A stretch of DNA of 64,000 bases. Origin: Kitasatospora papulosa (GTDB lineage: Bacteria > Actinomycetota > Actinomycetes > Streptomycetales > Streptomycetaceae). Positions 17,843-25,987 of this stretch are shown here, one piece after another. The translations under genes and the position numbers were made by a program. The stretch is from assembly GCF_000717245.1 (NCBI RefSeq), contig NZ_JNYQ01000008.1:186001-250000 (forward strand), given 5' to 3'. Below the pieces are notes generated by a model. The model was not told the origin of the DNA and did no database searches. It worked only from the letters and a program-made list of their open reading frames with translations. How positions within the stretch are numbered: position 1 is the stretch's first letter; each line of letters opens with the position of its first letter.

Positions 17843-18676
17843 TCAGCGCCGGGCCAGCCCCGGCACGGCGGAGAGCATGTCGGCGTCCTGACGGAGGATC
17901 GCCCGCTCCAGCGTGGTCAGCCGTGGGCCCGGGTAGATGCCGAGCTCGTCCGTCAGCGTGCTGCGGGCTCTTCGGAAGACGGCGAGGGCGTCGGCCTGTC
18001 TCCCGGAGAGATAGAGCGCCTGCATCAAATGGGCGTACAGCTCTTCCCTGAGAGGATGAAGAACTATGAGATCGGTGAGTTCAACGATGGCCTCCTCGTA
18101 TTGACCCAGAGTTATTTCCAGGCCAATTCGTTGCTGCAGTGCGGCGACCCGCTCCTCTTCCAGCCGGGCGGCCCGTGTCTGCAGCGCACTGCTCGATATC
18201 GTGGCCAGGGCAGGGCCTCGCCAGAGGGCGAGGGCATCTCTGAGGAGGTCCAGCGCCTCCTCCTTGAGATCCGCACGAACCAGCTTCTTCGCGGTCGCGA
18301 CATTGCGCCGGAAGATATCGCTGTCGATCTCGCAGTAGGCGGGGTCGAGCTGGTATCCGGAAGCCGTCGACAGGACGGTCTCCTGCGGCGCGCCGACCGA
18401 GGCCAGCGCGCGGCGGATCATCCACACACTCGTCTGCAGCTGTCCAGGGGCGGTGCGCGGTGGGTGCTCGCCCCAGAGCTGGGAGATGAGTTCGGGAGTG
18501 TTGACGGTCCTCCCCGACACAAGTGCGAGGGCGGTGAGAACCCTGAGTTGCCGCTGCCCGGCGAGGGGGACGGGAACGTTCTGGGAAATCATGGAGATCG
18601 GACCCAATATACGAATCTGCACGCCGACCACAGGGGGTCTCCCGTTCTGCCTGTCCACGACTCTTCTTGGTGCCAT
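17843..18676 (-). CDS. ccaR: CcaR-like SARP transcriptional activator
   Basis: 277 residues from the ATG at 18676, or 259 from an in-frame GTG at 18622, which begins right at the conserved VQIRILGP and is closer to the known CcaR length (about 256). Neither has a good ribosome site. OmpR-like winged helix (about 20-110: GQRQLRVLTALAL, GQLQTSVWMIRRAL) followed by the BTAD domain (about 115-270), ending AILRQDADML much like CcaR. CcaR activates clavulanic acid and cephamycin genes in S. clavuligerus, where it lies in the cephamycin cluster; here it is inside the clavam cluster. The gene is less GC-rich than its neighbours and I found no TTA codon in it, unlike S. clavuligerus ccaR. Confidence 0.88.
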   Translation of the reverse strand: MAPRRVVDRQNGRPPVVGVQIRILGPISMISQNVPVPLAGQRQLRVLTALALVSGRTVNTPELISQLWGEHPPRTAPGQLQTSVWMIRRALASVGAPQETVLSTASGYQLDPAYCEIDSDIFRRNVATAKKLVRADLKEEALDLLRDALALWRGPALATISSSALQTRAARLEEERVAALQQRIGLEITLGQYEEAIVELTDLIVLHPLREELYAHLMQALYLSGRQADALAVFRRARSTLTDELGIYPGPRLTTLERAILRQDADMLSAVPGLARR

Positions 18677-19190
18677 GAACTGCTCGATGTGTGCAAGGCA
18701 ATACCTTGTGCTGCGCCGGTCGGTGAAGCGAATACGGTGATCACGACCCGGCCACTACGCGCGTAGCGATGTTCCGGACTGTCAAGTCGGGACAGTAATG
18801 AGCCAACTCCACCGCGTCAACGAGGCCTTGACCAGGGCGGCTGAAAACCATCGCGCTGGAGGCCTCGAAAGTGTGCGCGAGGGAAATCCACGGATAACGC
18901 GCGCGGCGCACGGCGGCCGAGAATGCATGATCACGTATCGCACGGAGTAGTCACCGCAAGTCTCGACGTACGGTGTACGGCCGGTCACGACCCCTGGGGG
19001 CGTAGGGCTCTTGCGGAGTGTGTGCGTCCACGGTGAAGCACATGAGGATCATGTATGGAGAGTGTGATTACCCAGCGCATCGATCCGGACCAAGATCCAT
19101 ACTTTCAGTGGACTAGTCCAGTGATGGCGAAAACCCGTGCCCCGGGGGGCCGGAGGGCGCCGTCGGACCCACCGAAACGCGACGCCCGGC
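18677..19190. promoter_or_regulatory. Upstream region of ccaR with several palindromes
   Basis: About 510 bases without a convincing gene. It holds a perfect 12-bp palindrome CTACGCGCGTAG (18754-18765), an inverted repeat ACTGTC-N7-GACAGT (18778-18796), ACATGA-N3-TCATGT (19040-19054) and the perfect palindrome TGGACTAGTCCA (19109-19120). The first two lie about 80-120 bases upstream of the ccaR start and are candidate operators. The ccaR promoter of S. clavuligerus is controlled by several regulators; I cannot assign these sites to particular ones. Confidence 0.45.
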
Positions 19191-19222
19191 GGCTCCGACC
19201 GGCGGACAGGCCGGTCGGAGCC
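19191..19222 (-). terminator. Hairpin after the MBL-fold gene
   Basis: Perfect 12-bp inverted repeat (19191-19202 with 19211-19222) and an 8-base loop, 26 bases beyond the stop of the leftward MBL-fold gene. Confidence 0.75.
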
Positions 19223-19247
19223 GGGCCGGGCGGGCAGGAGGATCGGT

Positions 19248-20255
19248 TCAGACGGCCGCATCCGTGACGTCGAGCAGCTCCAGGTGCCGGGGGGCCAGCA
19301 CGCGCGTGCCACCCGCCCAGCCCTGGCGTTCGACGGCCTTCGTCAGGGCGGTCACCGCGTCGGAGGACGACGTTCCGGAGATTCCGGAGCTGCCCAGCGG
19401 GGTCACCATGTCGTCGTGGTGACAGGGCAGGAGCAGGGACGGTGACCCCAGAGCGGTGAGCAGCCGGTCCGGGTAACCGTGGACGGCGGAGTACCCGCTC
19501 ATCCCGACCACCGCCACATCGGGCCGCGCGCCCGCCAGTTCGCGCTCCGCCACGTTGCTGGTCCCGGTCAGCAGGACCGACGGGCCCCCTTCCACGGACA
19601 CCTGGAAGGCCAGCGTCTGCCCCTCAACCAGATCACCGAGGGTCCGGGGCCGCGCCGGGACGGCGTCCCGCGTCCCGGGGGCGAAGGAGGTGTAGTCCTG
19701 CTGCCTGCTGTGCAGACTGCGGAACACCTCCACGCTGTATCCGTCGAACTGGAGGTGGTCCCCCCCGTTCACGGCCACCACGTCGGCCATGCGGTGCGCG
19801 GGCGTCCCCATGGCCTCGAGCAGATGCCGCGACGTCGTGTCGCAGAGGGTCCGCACGCGTCGCCCGCTCCAGCCCGGGCGCGACAACAGGTGCGGCACAT
19901 CGGCGAGGTGGTCGAAGTGCCCGTGGCTGACGAGGATCAGCTCGGGCACCCCGGCCAGTTCCTTCTCCGCCACGTGGTCCACCGCGTCGGTGTCCAGGCG
20001 CAGCGGGAGCGCCGGGTCGAGGCCGCCGTCCGCGTCGGCGTACGGCATGCGGCTCAGGTAGGGGTCGAAGAGCACGCTGCGGCCCGCGAAGGAAAGCTCC
20101 CAGCCCGCGACGCCCAGCCAGCGCAGACCGAGTTCGGCACTCTTCGCGACCGCGCGGGGGCGGGCGGCCGGCAGCGGGGCGGCCCCGCCGACCAGCAGAC
20201 CCGCCGCCCCCGCACCCAGAACGCCCTGGAGAACCGACCTTCGCGACTGACTCAT
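19248..20255 (-). CDS. Tat-exported metallo-beta-lactamase-fold hydrolase
   Basis: 335 residues. The N-terminus MSQSRRSVLQGVLGAGAAG is a twin-arginine signal followed by a hydrophobic core. The zinc-binding motif HGHFDH is at residues 111-116, in a UlaG/RomA-like branch of the MBL superfamily, with further histidines in the C-terminal PCHHDD. Members hydrolyse lactones, phosphoesters or N-acyl-ethanolamine phospholipids; true class B beta-lactamase motifs are not evident. It lies between the ccaR-like gene and oat2 on the same strand as oat2, 99 bases after the oat2 stop, so it may be co-transcribed with oat2. Its place inside a clavam cluster makes a protective or processing role worth testing, but this is inference. 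Confidence 0.87.
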   Translation of the reverse strand: MSQSRRSVLQGVLGAGAAGLLVGGAAPLPAARPRAVAKSAELGLRWLGVAGWELSFAGRSVLFDPYLSRMPYADADGGLDPALPLRLDTDAVDHVAEKELAGVPELILVSHGHFDHLADVPHLLSRPGWSGRRVRTLCDTTSRHLLEAMGTPAHRMADVVAVNGGDHLQFDGYSVEVFRSLHSRQQDYTSFAPGTRDAVPARPRTLGDLVEGQTLAFQVSVEGGPSVLLTGTSNVAERELAGARPDVAVVGMSGYSAVHGYPDRLLTALGSPSLLLPCHHDDMVTPLGSSGISGTSSSDAVTALTKAVERQGWAGGTRVLAPRHLELLDVTDAAV

Positions 20256-20354
20256 GCGCCACCTCGTTCACGTTGTGCTGATCAACCGTCACCCTACGGA
20301 GCAGTCACGGCGAGGCGGCGCATTTGAGTCAGCGGCGGGCCGAGGCGGAGCGGA

Positions 20355-21533
20355 TCAGGTCGTGTACTCGGAGTTCAGGCGTACGTAACCTTCCGTCAGG
20401 TCGCATCCGTAGACGGTGAACTCCCCGTCCCCGATGCCCAGGCCGATGCCGATCACGACCTCGCTGCCGCTCATGTGCTCGGCGACGGCCTTGCGCAGTT
20501 CGGCGTCCCCGGGGCCGTCGGCGCGCTGCGGGTAGACGGTGGTCCCGCCGAACTGGACGCTGACGTTCTCCTGGAGGATGTCGGTGTCGTCGGTGCACTT
20601 GCCGATCGCCATCGTCACCCGGCCCCAGTTGGGGTCGCTGCCGTGCACCGCGGTCTTGACCAGCGGCGAGTTGACCACGGTCTTGCCGACACGCTTCGCC
20701 TGCGCCACGTCCCGGGCCCCGGTGACCCGCACCTCGATCAGCTTGCTGGCGCCCTCGCCGTCGGAGGCGATGTTCTTCACCAGGGCGAGCGCGACCTCGT
20801 GCAGCGCCTCCTCGAACTCCGCCGGATCCACCTCGCCGGCCAGGCCGTTGGCGAACAGGACCGCCGTGTCGCTGGTCGAGGTGTCGGTGTCGATGGACAC
20901 GGCGTTGAAGGTGCGGTCCATGACGCCGCGGAAGATCCGGTCCTGCGTGTCCTGGGGCAGCAGGGCGTCGGTGGCGAAGAAGGTCAGCAGCGTGGCCATG
21001 TCGGGCTCCAGCATCCCGACCCCCTTGGCGATGCCCACGAGCGTCGCCTCGCCGCAGCGCACCCTGACCTCCTTGGGGCGGGTGTCGGTCGTCATGATGG
21101 CCCGCGCCGCGCGGTCGAACCCACCGTCCGGGAAGGGCCACGAGAGCGTCTTGATGTGCTCACGGATCTGCTCCATCGGGTACTGCAGGCCGATCACCCC
21201 GGTGGAGGCGATCAGCAGCTCGTCCTCCGGGAGCCCAGCGGCGGCGGCCACCGTGTCCCGGATCTCCCGGGCGTTGCTCTCCCCCTCCACACCGGTGGCG
21301 ACATTGGCGTTCCGCGCGAGGACGACGACTCCGCGCGCCTGCCCGTCGGCTACCGCCGCCCGGCTGAGCACCACGCTCGGCCCGGAGAAGCGGGACTTGG
21401 TGAACACCGCGCTGACCTGCGTGGGCACGGTCGAGGCCAGCACCGTGAAGTCGTCCCGCCCGTCGTCCGAGAGTCCTGCGGGAGCGGTGTGCACCACGAA
21501 CCCCGCGGGGTCACGGTCCGTCGTACCGGTCAT
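20355..21533 (-). CDS. oat2: Ornithine acetyltransferase Oat2 (ArgJ family)
   Basis: 392 residues, ArgJ-type N-acetyltransferase of the N-terminal nucleophile class. Self-cleavage site MLEPDMA-T is visible with Thr181 as nucleophile, the same number as in S. clavuligerus OAT2. It moves acetyl groups between ornithine/arginine-type donors and glutamate and is thought to supply or protect clavam intermediates. ATG 21533 has GGAAAGAAGG upstream. Transcribed leftward, divergent from ceaS2; in S. clavuligerus oat2 follows cas2, so the early operon is flipped here. A TATAAT -10 box is present at 21559-21564. A housekeeping argJ would normally sit among arg genes, which are absent here. Confidence 0.95.
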   Translation of the reverse strand: MTGTTDRDPAGFVVHTAPAGLSDDGRDDFTVLASTVPTQVSAVFTKSRFSGPSVVLSRAAVADGQARGVVVLARNANVATGVEGESNAREIRDTVAAAAGLPEDELLIASTGVIGLQYPMEQIREHIKTLSWPFPDGGFDRAARAIMTTDTRPKEVRVRCGEATLVGIAKGVGMLEPDMATLLTFFATDALLPQDTQDRIFRGVMDRTFNAVSIDTDTSTSDTAVLFANGLAGEVDPAEFEEALHEVALALVKNIASDGEGASKLIEVRVTGARDVAQAKRVGKTVVNSPLVKTAVHGSDPNWGRVTMAIGKCTDDTDILQENVSVQFGGTTVYPQRADGPGDAELRKAVAEHMSGSEVVIGIGLGIGDGEFTVYGCDLTEGYVRLNSEYTT

Positions 21534-21745
21534 GATCGCCTTCTTTCCTCGTCGCTTTATTATACGGGATTCCGTATTCCTATTCATCACTACGGGCGGC
21601 CCGCGCGCAAGCCCCGAATCGGCCGCACGCACCGTCGAGGCGCACTACAGCGCGGGTCGGATAGGCGCTGGAGAGGCGGTGGAGAGAGCACACCGGCACG
21701 GTGACGGCAATCCGCTTCCCGTCGACATCCTGGAGACGACGCCGT
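21534..21745. promoter_or_regulatory. Divergent oat2 / ceaS2 promoter region
   Basis: 212 bases. On the oat2 side there is an exact TATAAT on the minus strand (21559-21564) next to an inverted repeat ATACGG-N4-CCGTAT (21562-21577), in an AT-rich patch unusual for this genome. On the ceaS2 side, a run of three 11-bp repeats spans 21654-21686. CcaR-type activators act at this early promoter in S. clavuligerus. Confidence 0.6.
21654..21686 (+). promoter_or_regulatory. Three 11-bp direct repeats, candidate SARP (CcaR) binding site
   Basis: Consecutive 11-mers GGGTCGGATAG, GCGCTGGAGAG and GCGGTGGAGAG. The last two match at 10 of 11 positions and the first shares 7 of 11. SARP regulators bind heptamer repeats with an 11-bp period near the -35 region of target promoters. 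The array ends 59 bases before the ceaS2 ATG. Confidence 0.5.
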
Positions 21746-23461
21746 ATGTCCCGTGTTTCGACCAAGCCCAGTGGCAACCCCACGGCCGCACACGCACTGC
21801 TCAAGCGTCTCCACGAGCACGGTGTGGAGACCGTGTTCGGTGTAGTGGGCCGCGAAGCCGCCTCCATCCTCTTCGACGAGGCGCCGGGGATCGACTTCGT
21901 GCTGACCCGGCACGAGTTCACCGCCGGTGTCGCCGCCGACGTGCTGGCCCGCATCACCGGCCGGCCGCAGGCCTGCTGGGCGACGCTCGGCCCCGGCATG
22001 ACGAACCTCGCCACCGGCGTGGCCACCTCGATCCTGGACCGCTCGCCGGTCATCGCGCTGGCCGCGCAGTCCGAGTCGCACGACATCTTCCCCAACGACA
22101 CGCACCAGTGCCTGGACTCCGTGTCCGTCATGCGTCCCATGACGAAGTACGCCGTCGAGCTGCAGCGCCCCGACGAGATCACCGACCTGGTGGACTCCGC
22201 CGTCGCCGCCGCGATGACCGAGCCGGTCGGTCCCAGCTTCATCTCCGTCCCCGTCGACCTGCTCGGCGCCGACATCGACGCCTCGGTCACCCACCCCGCC
22301 GCGCACACGCCGGCCAAGCCGGTCGGAGCCGTCCACGCCGACTGGAAGACCGCGGCCGACGAGGCCGCCGCGCTGGTCGCGGGTGCCGAGCACCCGGTGT
22401 TCGTGGTCGGCGCGGCCGCCATCCGCTCCGGTGCCGTCGACGCGATCCGCTCCCTGGCCGAGCGCCTGGACGTCCCCGTCATCACCACGTACATCGCCAA
22501 GGGCGTCCTGCCGCACGGCCACCCGCTCAACTACGGTGCGGTCACCGGTTACATGGACGGCATCCTGTCCTTCCCCGCCCTCGAGACCCTCTTCGGTCCC
22601 GCCGACGTCATCGTGACCCTCGGGTACGACTACGCCGAGGACCTCCGCCCGTCGATGTGGGACCGCGGCGGCGAGAAGAAGACCGTCCGCATCTCCCCGA
22701 CGGTGAACCCGATCCCCCGGGTGTACCGCCCGGACGTGGACGTCGTCACCGACGTGCTGGCGTTCGTGGAGCACCTGGACTCCGCCACCGCCGAGGTCGC
22801 GAAGAAGACCCCGCACGACATCGCTCCGCTCCGCGAGCGGGTCGCCGAGTTCCTGGCCGACCCCACCGAGTACGACGACGGCATGCGGGTGCACCAGGTG
22901 ATGGACTCCATGAACACCGTGATGGAGGAGACCGCCGAGGCCGGCGAGGGCACGATCGTCTCCGACATCGGGTTCTTCCGCCACTACGGCGTGCTCTTCG
23001 CCCGCGCCGACCAGCCCTTCGGCTTCCTGACCTCGGCCGGCTGCTCCAGCTTCGGCTACGGCATCCCCGCGGCCATCGGCGCGCAGATGGCCCGCCCCGG
23101 CCAGCCCACCTTCCTCATCGCGGGCGACGGCGGCTTCCACTCCAACAGCGCCGACCTGGAGACCATCGCGCGGCTCAACCTGCCGATCGTGACGGTCGTC
23201 GTCAACAACGACACCAACGGGCTGATCGAGCTCTACCAGAACCTCGGCCACCAGCGCTCCCACGACCCGGCCGTCAAGTTCACCGGTGTGGACTTCACCG
23301 AACTCGCCCGTGCCAACGGCGTCGAGGCCGTGAAGGCGGGCACGCGTGAGGACCTGCTGGCCGCTCTGCGCAAGGGAGCGGGTCTCGGCCGGCCGTTCCT
23401 GATCGAGGTCCCGGTGAACTACGACTTCACCTCCGGCGGCTTCGGTGCCCTGAGCATCTGA
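21746..23461 (+). CDS. ceaS2: Carboxyethylarginine synthase (ThDP-dependent)
   Basis: 571 residues, thiamine-diphosphate enzyme that condenses D-glyceraldehyde-3-phosphate with L-arginine to N2-(2-carboxyethyl)arginine, the first committed step. N-terminal Pyr domain with the conserved glutamate in TRHEFTAGVAADVLARITG; C-terminal PP domain with the GDGGFHSNSADLETIARLNL ThDP/Mg motif. ATG 21746 chosen because the protein then starts MSRVST, as I remember the S. clavuligerus enzyme to do, and a GGAG lies ten bases before; an upstream GTG at 21701 is less likely. First gene of ceaS2-bls2-pah2-cas2, with 2 bases between its stop and the bls2 start. Confidence 0.97.
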   Translation: MSRVSTKPSGNPTAAHALLKRLHEHGVETVFGVVGREAASILFDEAPGIDFVLTRHEFTAGVAADVLARITGRPQACWATLGPGMTNLATGVATSILDRSPVIALAAQSESHDIFPNDTHQCLDSVSVMRPMTKYAVELQRPDEITDLVDSAVAAAMTEPVGPSFISVPVDLLGADIDASVTHPAAHTPAKPVGAVHADWKTAADEAAALVAGAEHPVFVVGAAAIRSGAVDAIRSLAERLDVPVITTYIAKGVLPHGHPLNYGAVTGYMDGILSFPALETLFGPADVIVTLGYDYAEDLRPSMWDRGGEKKTVRISPTVNPIPRVYRPDVDVVTDVLAFVEHLDSATAEVAKKTPHDIAPLRERVAEFLADPTEYDDGMRVHQVMDSMNTVMEETAEAGEGTIVSDIGFFRHYGVLFARADQPFGFLTSAGCSSFGYGIPAAIGAQMARPGQPTFLIAGDGGFHSNSADLETIARLNLPIVTVVVNNDTNGLIELYQNLGHQRSHDPAVKFTGVDFTELARANGVEAVKAGTREDLLAALRKGAGLGRPFLIEVPVNYDFTSGGFGALSI

Positions 23462-23463
23462 TC

Positions 23464-24993
23464 ATGGCACACACACTCCCCGCGGCCACGGGGTTCCTGG
23501 TCTCCGCCCGAAAGGGCGGGGGCCAGGCCCCTGGGCCCGTGTTCGCCACCCGGGGCGCCCACGAATCCGTGGCCGAGGCCCTCCGCAACCAGACCTTCGA
23601 CGCCGTGCTCGTCCACTCGGGTTCGCCCGGGGACGCCGTGGCCCGCGCCGGTGACACGGCGCTCGTCCTGGCCGGCGAGCTCTACAACAGGGAGGAGCTG
23701 CTCACCCTCCTCCCGTCCGGCGGCGACGTCCGCACGGACGCGCAGCTCGTGCTCGCTCTCCTGGGCATCTACGACCTGCACGCGTTCCGGCTGCTCAACG
23801 GCCGGTTCGCGGCGGCCGCCGCCCTCGGTGACCGGCTGCTCCTGGCCACCGACCACGCGGGGTCCGTCCCGCTCTACACCCTTCCGGCGCCGGGGCGCGT
23901 CCTCGCCGCCACCGAGATCAAGGCCCTCGTCCCGGCGACGGCGGGGACGCCGCCCGCCGGGCGGCCCGTCGCCGACGCGCGCCGGGTGCGCCGCGTACCG
24001 GGGGTCCACCAGGTGCCCGCCGGCACGGTCCTGGACCTGGACGTCCGTACGGGCACCGCCGTGCCCCACCGGACCTGGGCGCCCGCTCTGTCACGGCGTG
24101 TGCGGTCCGAGGCCGACGCCACCGACGCGGTGCGCAGGACTCTGGAGCGGGCGGTCGAGGCGCGCACGGGTGGCACCACGCCACTGGTGGTGCTCTCCGG
24201 GGGAATCGATTCTTCAGGAGTCGCCGCGCTCGCCGCCGCCCACACGGACGGCCCCCTGGACACCCTGTCCATGGGGACCGACGCCGCGAACGAGTTCGCC
24301 GAGGCCCGCGTGGTCGCGACCCACCTCGGCTCCGCGCACCGGGAGATCACCGTCCCGACCGCGGACCTGCTCGGTCAGCTGCCCTACGCGATCTGGGCGT
24401 CCGAGTCCGTCGACCCGGACATCATCGAGTACCTGCTGCCGCTCACCGCTCTTTACCGGGCGCTCGACGGTCCGGCCCGCCGGATCCTCACCGGCTACGG
24501 GGCCGACATCCCGCTCGCCGGGATGCACCGCGAGGACCGGCTGCCCCAGCTGGACACCGCCGTGGCGTTCGACATGGCCACGTTCGACGGGCTCAACGAG
24601 ATGACTCCGGTGCTCTCCGGCATCCAGGGCCACTGGTCGACGCACCCGTACTGGGACCGCGACGTACTGGACCTGCTGGTGCCCCTGGAGGCCGGGCTCA
24701 AACGCCGCTACGGCCGCGACAAGTGGGTCCTGCGCGAGGCGATGAGCGCCCTGCTCCCGCAGGAGACCGTCACCAGGCCGAAGCTCGGCGTGCACGAGGG
24801 CTCCGGAACGACGTCCTCCTTCAGCCTGCTGCTGATGGACGCCGGGGTGCCGGACGCCGACGTCCACAGGGCCAAGTCCCTGGTGGTGCGGGAGATCTTC
24901 GACCGGGTGGTCGTCGAAGGACTGCCGCCCGCCGAGGTGCGCACCGCCGACGCGGTCCACCAGGTGGCCGCACGCCTGAAGGAGACCGAGTGA
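23464..24993 (+). CDS. bls2: Beta-lactam synthetase
   Basis: 509 residues, related to class B asparagine synthetase. It closes the beta-lactam ring of carboxyethylarginine with ATP, giving deoxyguanidinoproclavaminate. The N-terminal glutaminase-like domain has lost the catalytic Cys at position 2, as expected for Bls. Synthetase domain: PP-loop VVLSGGIDSSG (about 242-252) and the catalytic pair Tyr345 (LTGYGADIPL) and Lys440 (RPKLGVHEG), equivalent to Tyr348 and Lys443 of S. clavuligerus. The start sits 2 bases after the ceaS2 stop. Confidence 0.97.
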   Translation: MAHTLPAATGFLVSARKGGGQAPGPVFATRGAHESVAEALRNQTFDAVLVHSGSPGDAVARAGDTALVLAGELYNREELLTLLPSGGDVRTDAQLVLALLGIYDLHAFRLLNGRFAAAAALGDRLLLATDHAGSVPLYTLPAPGRVLAATEIKALVPATAGTPPAGRPVADARRVRRVPGVHQVPAGTVLDLDVRTGTAVPHRTWAPALSRRVRSEADATDAVRRTLERAVEARTGGTTPLVVLSGGIDSSGVAALAAAHTDGPLDTLSMGTDAANEFAEARVVATHLGSAHREITVPTADLLGQLPYAIWASESVDPDIIEYLLPLTALYRALDGPARRILTGYGADIPLAGMHREDRLPQLDTAVAFDMATFDGLNEMTPVLSGIQGHWSTHPYWDRDVLDLLVPLEAGLKRRYGRDKWVLREAMSALLPQETVTRPKLGVHEGSGTTSSFSLLLMDAGVPDADVHRAKSLVVREIFDRVVVEGLPPAEVRTADAVHQVAARLKETE

Positions 24994-25036
24994 ACCGCAC
25001 CGGCCGCACGCGGCCCGACCGACAGGAGGGATGAGC

Positions 25037-25987
25037 GTGGAACGTGTCGACACCACGATCTCGCCCCGTTACGCGCAGATCCCCACCTTCATGCGTCTGC
25101 CGCACGACCCGAATCCCAGCGGACGCGACGTCGTGGTCATCGGTGCCCCCTACGACGGCGGCACGAGCTACCGGCCGGGTGCCCGTTTCGGCCCCCGTGC
25201 CATCCGCAACGAGTCCGGACTGATCCACGGGGTCGGCATCGACCGGGGGCCCGGCACCTTCGAACTCATCGACTGCGTGGACGGCGGGGACATCGACCTC
25301 ACCCCGTTCAACATGCACATCGCCATGGAGACGGCCCACCGCCATCTGCGCGACCTCCTCCAGGACAACGCCGCCTTCCTGATGCTCGGCGGCGACCACT
25401 CGCTCACCCTGGCCGCCCTGCGTGCCGTGGCCGAGCAGCACGGGCCCGTCGCCGTGGTCCACCTGGACGCGCACTCCGACACCAACCCCGCTTTCTACGG
25501 CGGCGAGTTCCACCACGGGACTCCCTTCCGGCACGGGATCGACGAAGGCCTCATCGACCCCGCCCGCACGGTGCAGATCGGAATCAGGGGCCACAACCCC
25601 CGGCCCGACTCGCTGGACTACGCGCGGGGCAAGGGGGTGCGTGTCGTCACGACGGACGAGTTCGTGGAGACCGGTGTCGCCGGGACCCACGCACTCATCC
25701 AGGAGCTCATCGGCGACCGCCCCGTCTACGTGTCGGTCGACGTCGACGTCGCCGACCCGGCCTTCGCCCCGGGCACCGGCACGCCGGCGCCCGGCGGGCT
25801 CTCCTCCCGCGAGGTGCTGGCCCTGCTGCGCTGCGTGGGTGAGCTGCGTCCGGTCGGTTTCGACGTCATGGAGGTCTCGCCCCTCTACGACCACGCCGGG
25901 ATCACCTCCGTCCTGGCGACCGAGATAGGCGCGGAGCTGCTCTACCAGTACGCCCGCGCTCACATCAAAGGAAGGAACGACGCGTGA
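25037..25987 (+). CDS. pah2: Proclavaminate amidinohydrolase
   Basis: 316 residues, ureohydrolase (arginase/agmatinase) family. It removes the guanidino group of guanidinoproclavaminate as urea. The binuclear manganese motifs GGDHSLT, HLDAHSDT and SVDVDVADPAFAPGTGTP are all present. GTG 25037 is preferred over ATG 25031: the GGAGG at 25025 is only one base from the ATG but about seven from the GTG, and the protein then begins MERVD, like the known enzyme. Stop overlaps the cas2 start (GTGA). Confidence 0.96.
   Translation: MERVDTTISPRYAQIPTFMRLPHDPNPSGRDVVVIGAPYDGGTSYRPGARFGPRAIRNESGLIHGVGIDRGPGTFELIDCVDGGDIDLTPFNMHIAMETAHRHLRDLLQDNAAFLMLGGDHSLTLAALRAVAEQHGPVAVVHLDAHSDTNPAFYGGEFHHGTPFRHGIDEGLIDPARTVQIGIRGHNPRPDSLDYARGKGVRVVTTDEFVETGVAGTHALIQELIGDRPVYVSVDVDVADPAFAPGTGTPAPGGLSSREVLALLRCVGELRPVGFDVMEVSPLYDHAGITSVLATEIGAELLYQYARAHIKGRNDA

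Noticed and set aside
18029..18766. 245-codon frame on the plus strand opposite ccaR
   Set aside because: Antisense to a clear SARP gene, no family resemblance and no ribosome site.
20355..21533. Housekeeping argJ of arginine biosynthesis
   Set aside because: No arg genes nearby and the position next to ceaS2 fits the cluster paralogue oat2.
21701..21745. Longer ceaS2 start (GTG at 21701)
   Set aside because: Adds an Arg-rich stretch not expected in CeaS, has no good ribosome site, and MSRVST at 21746 matches the known protein start.
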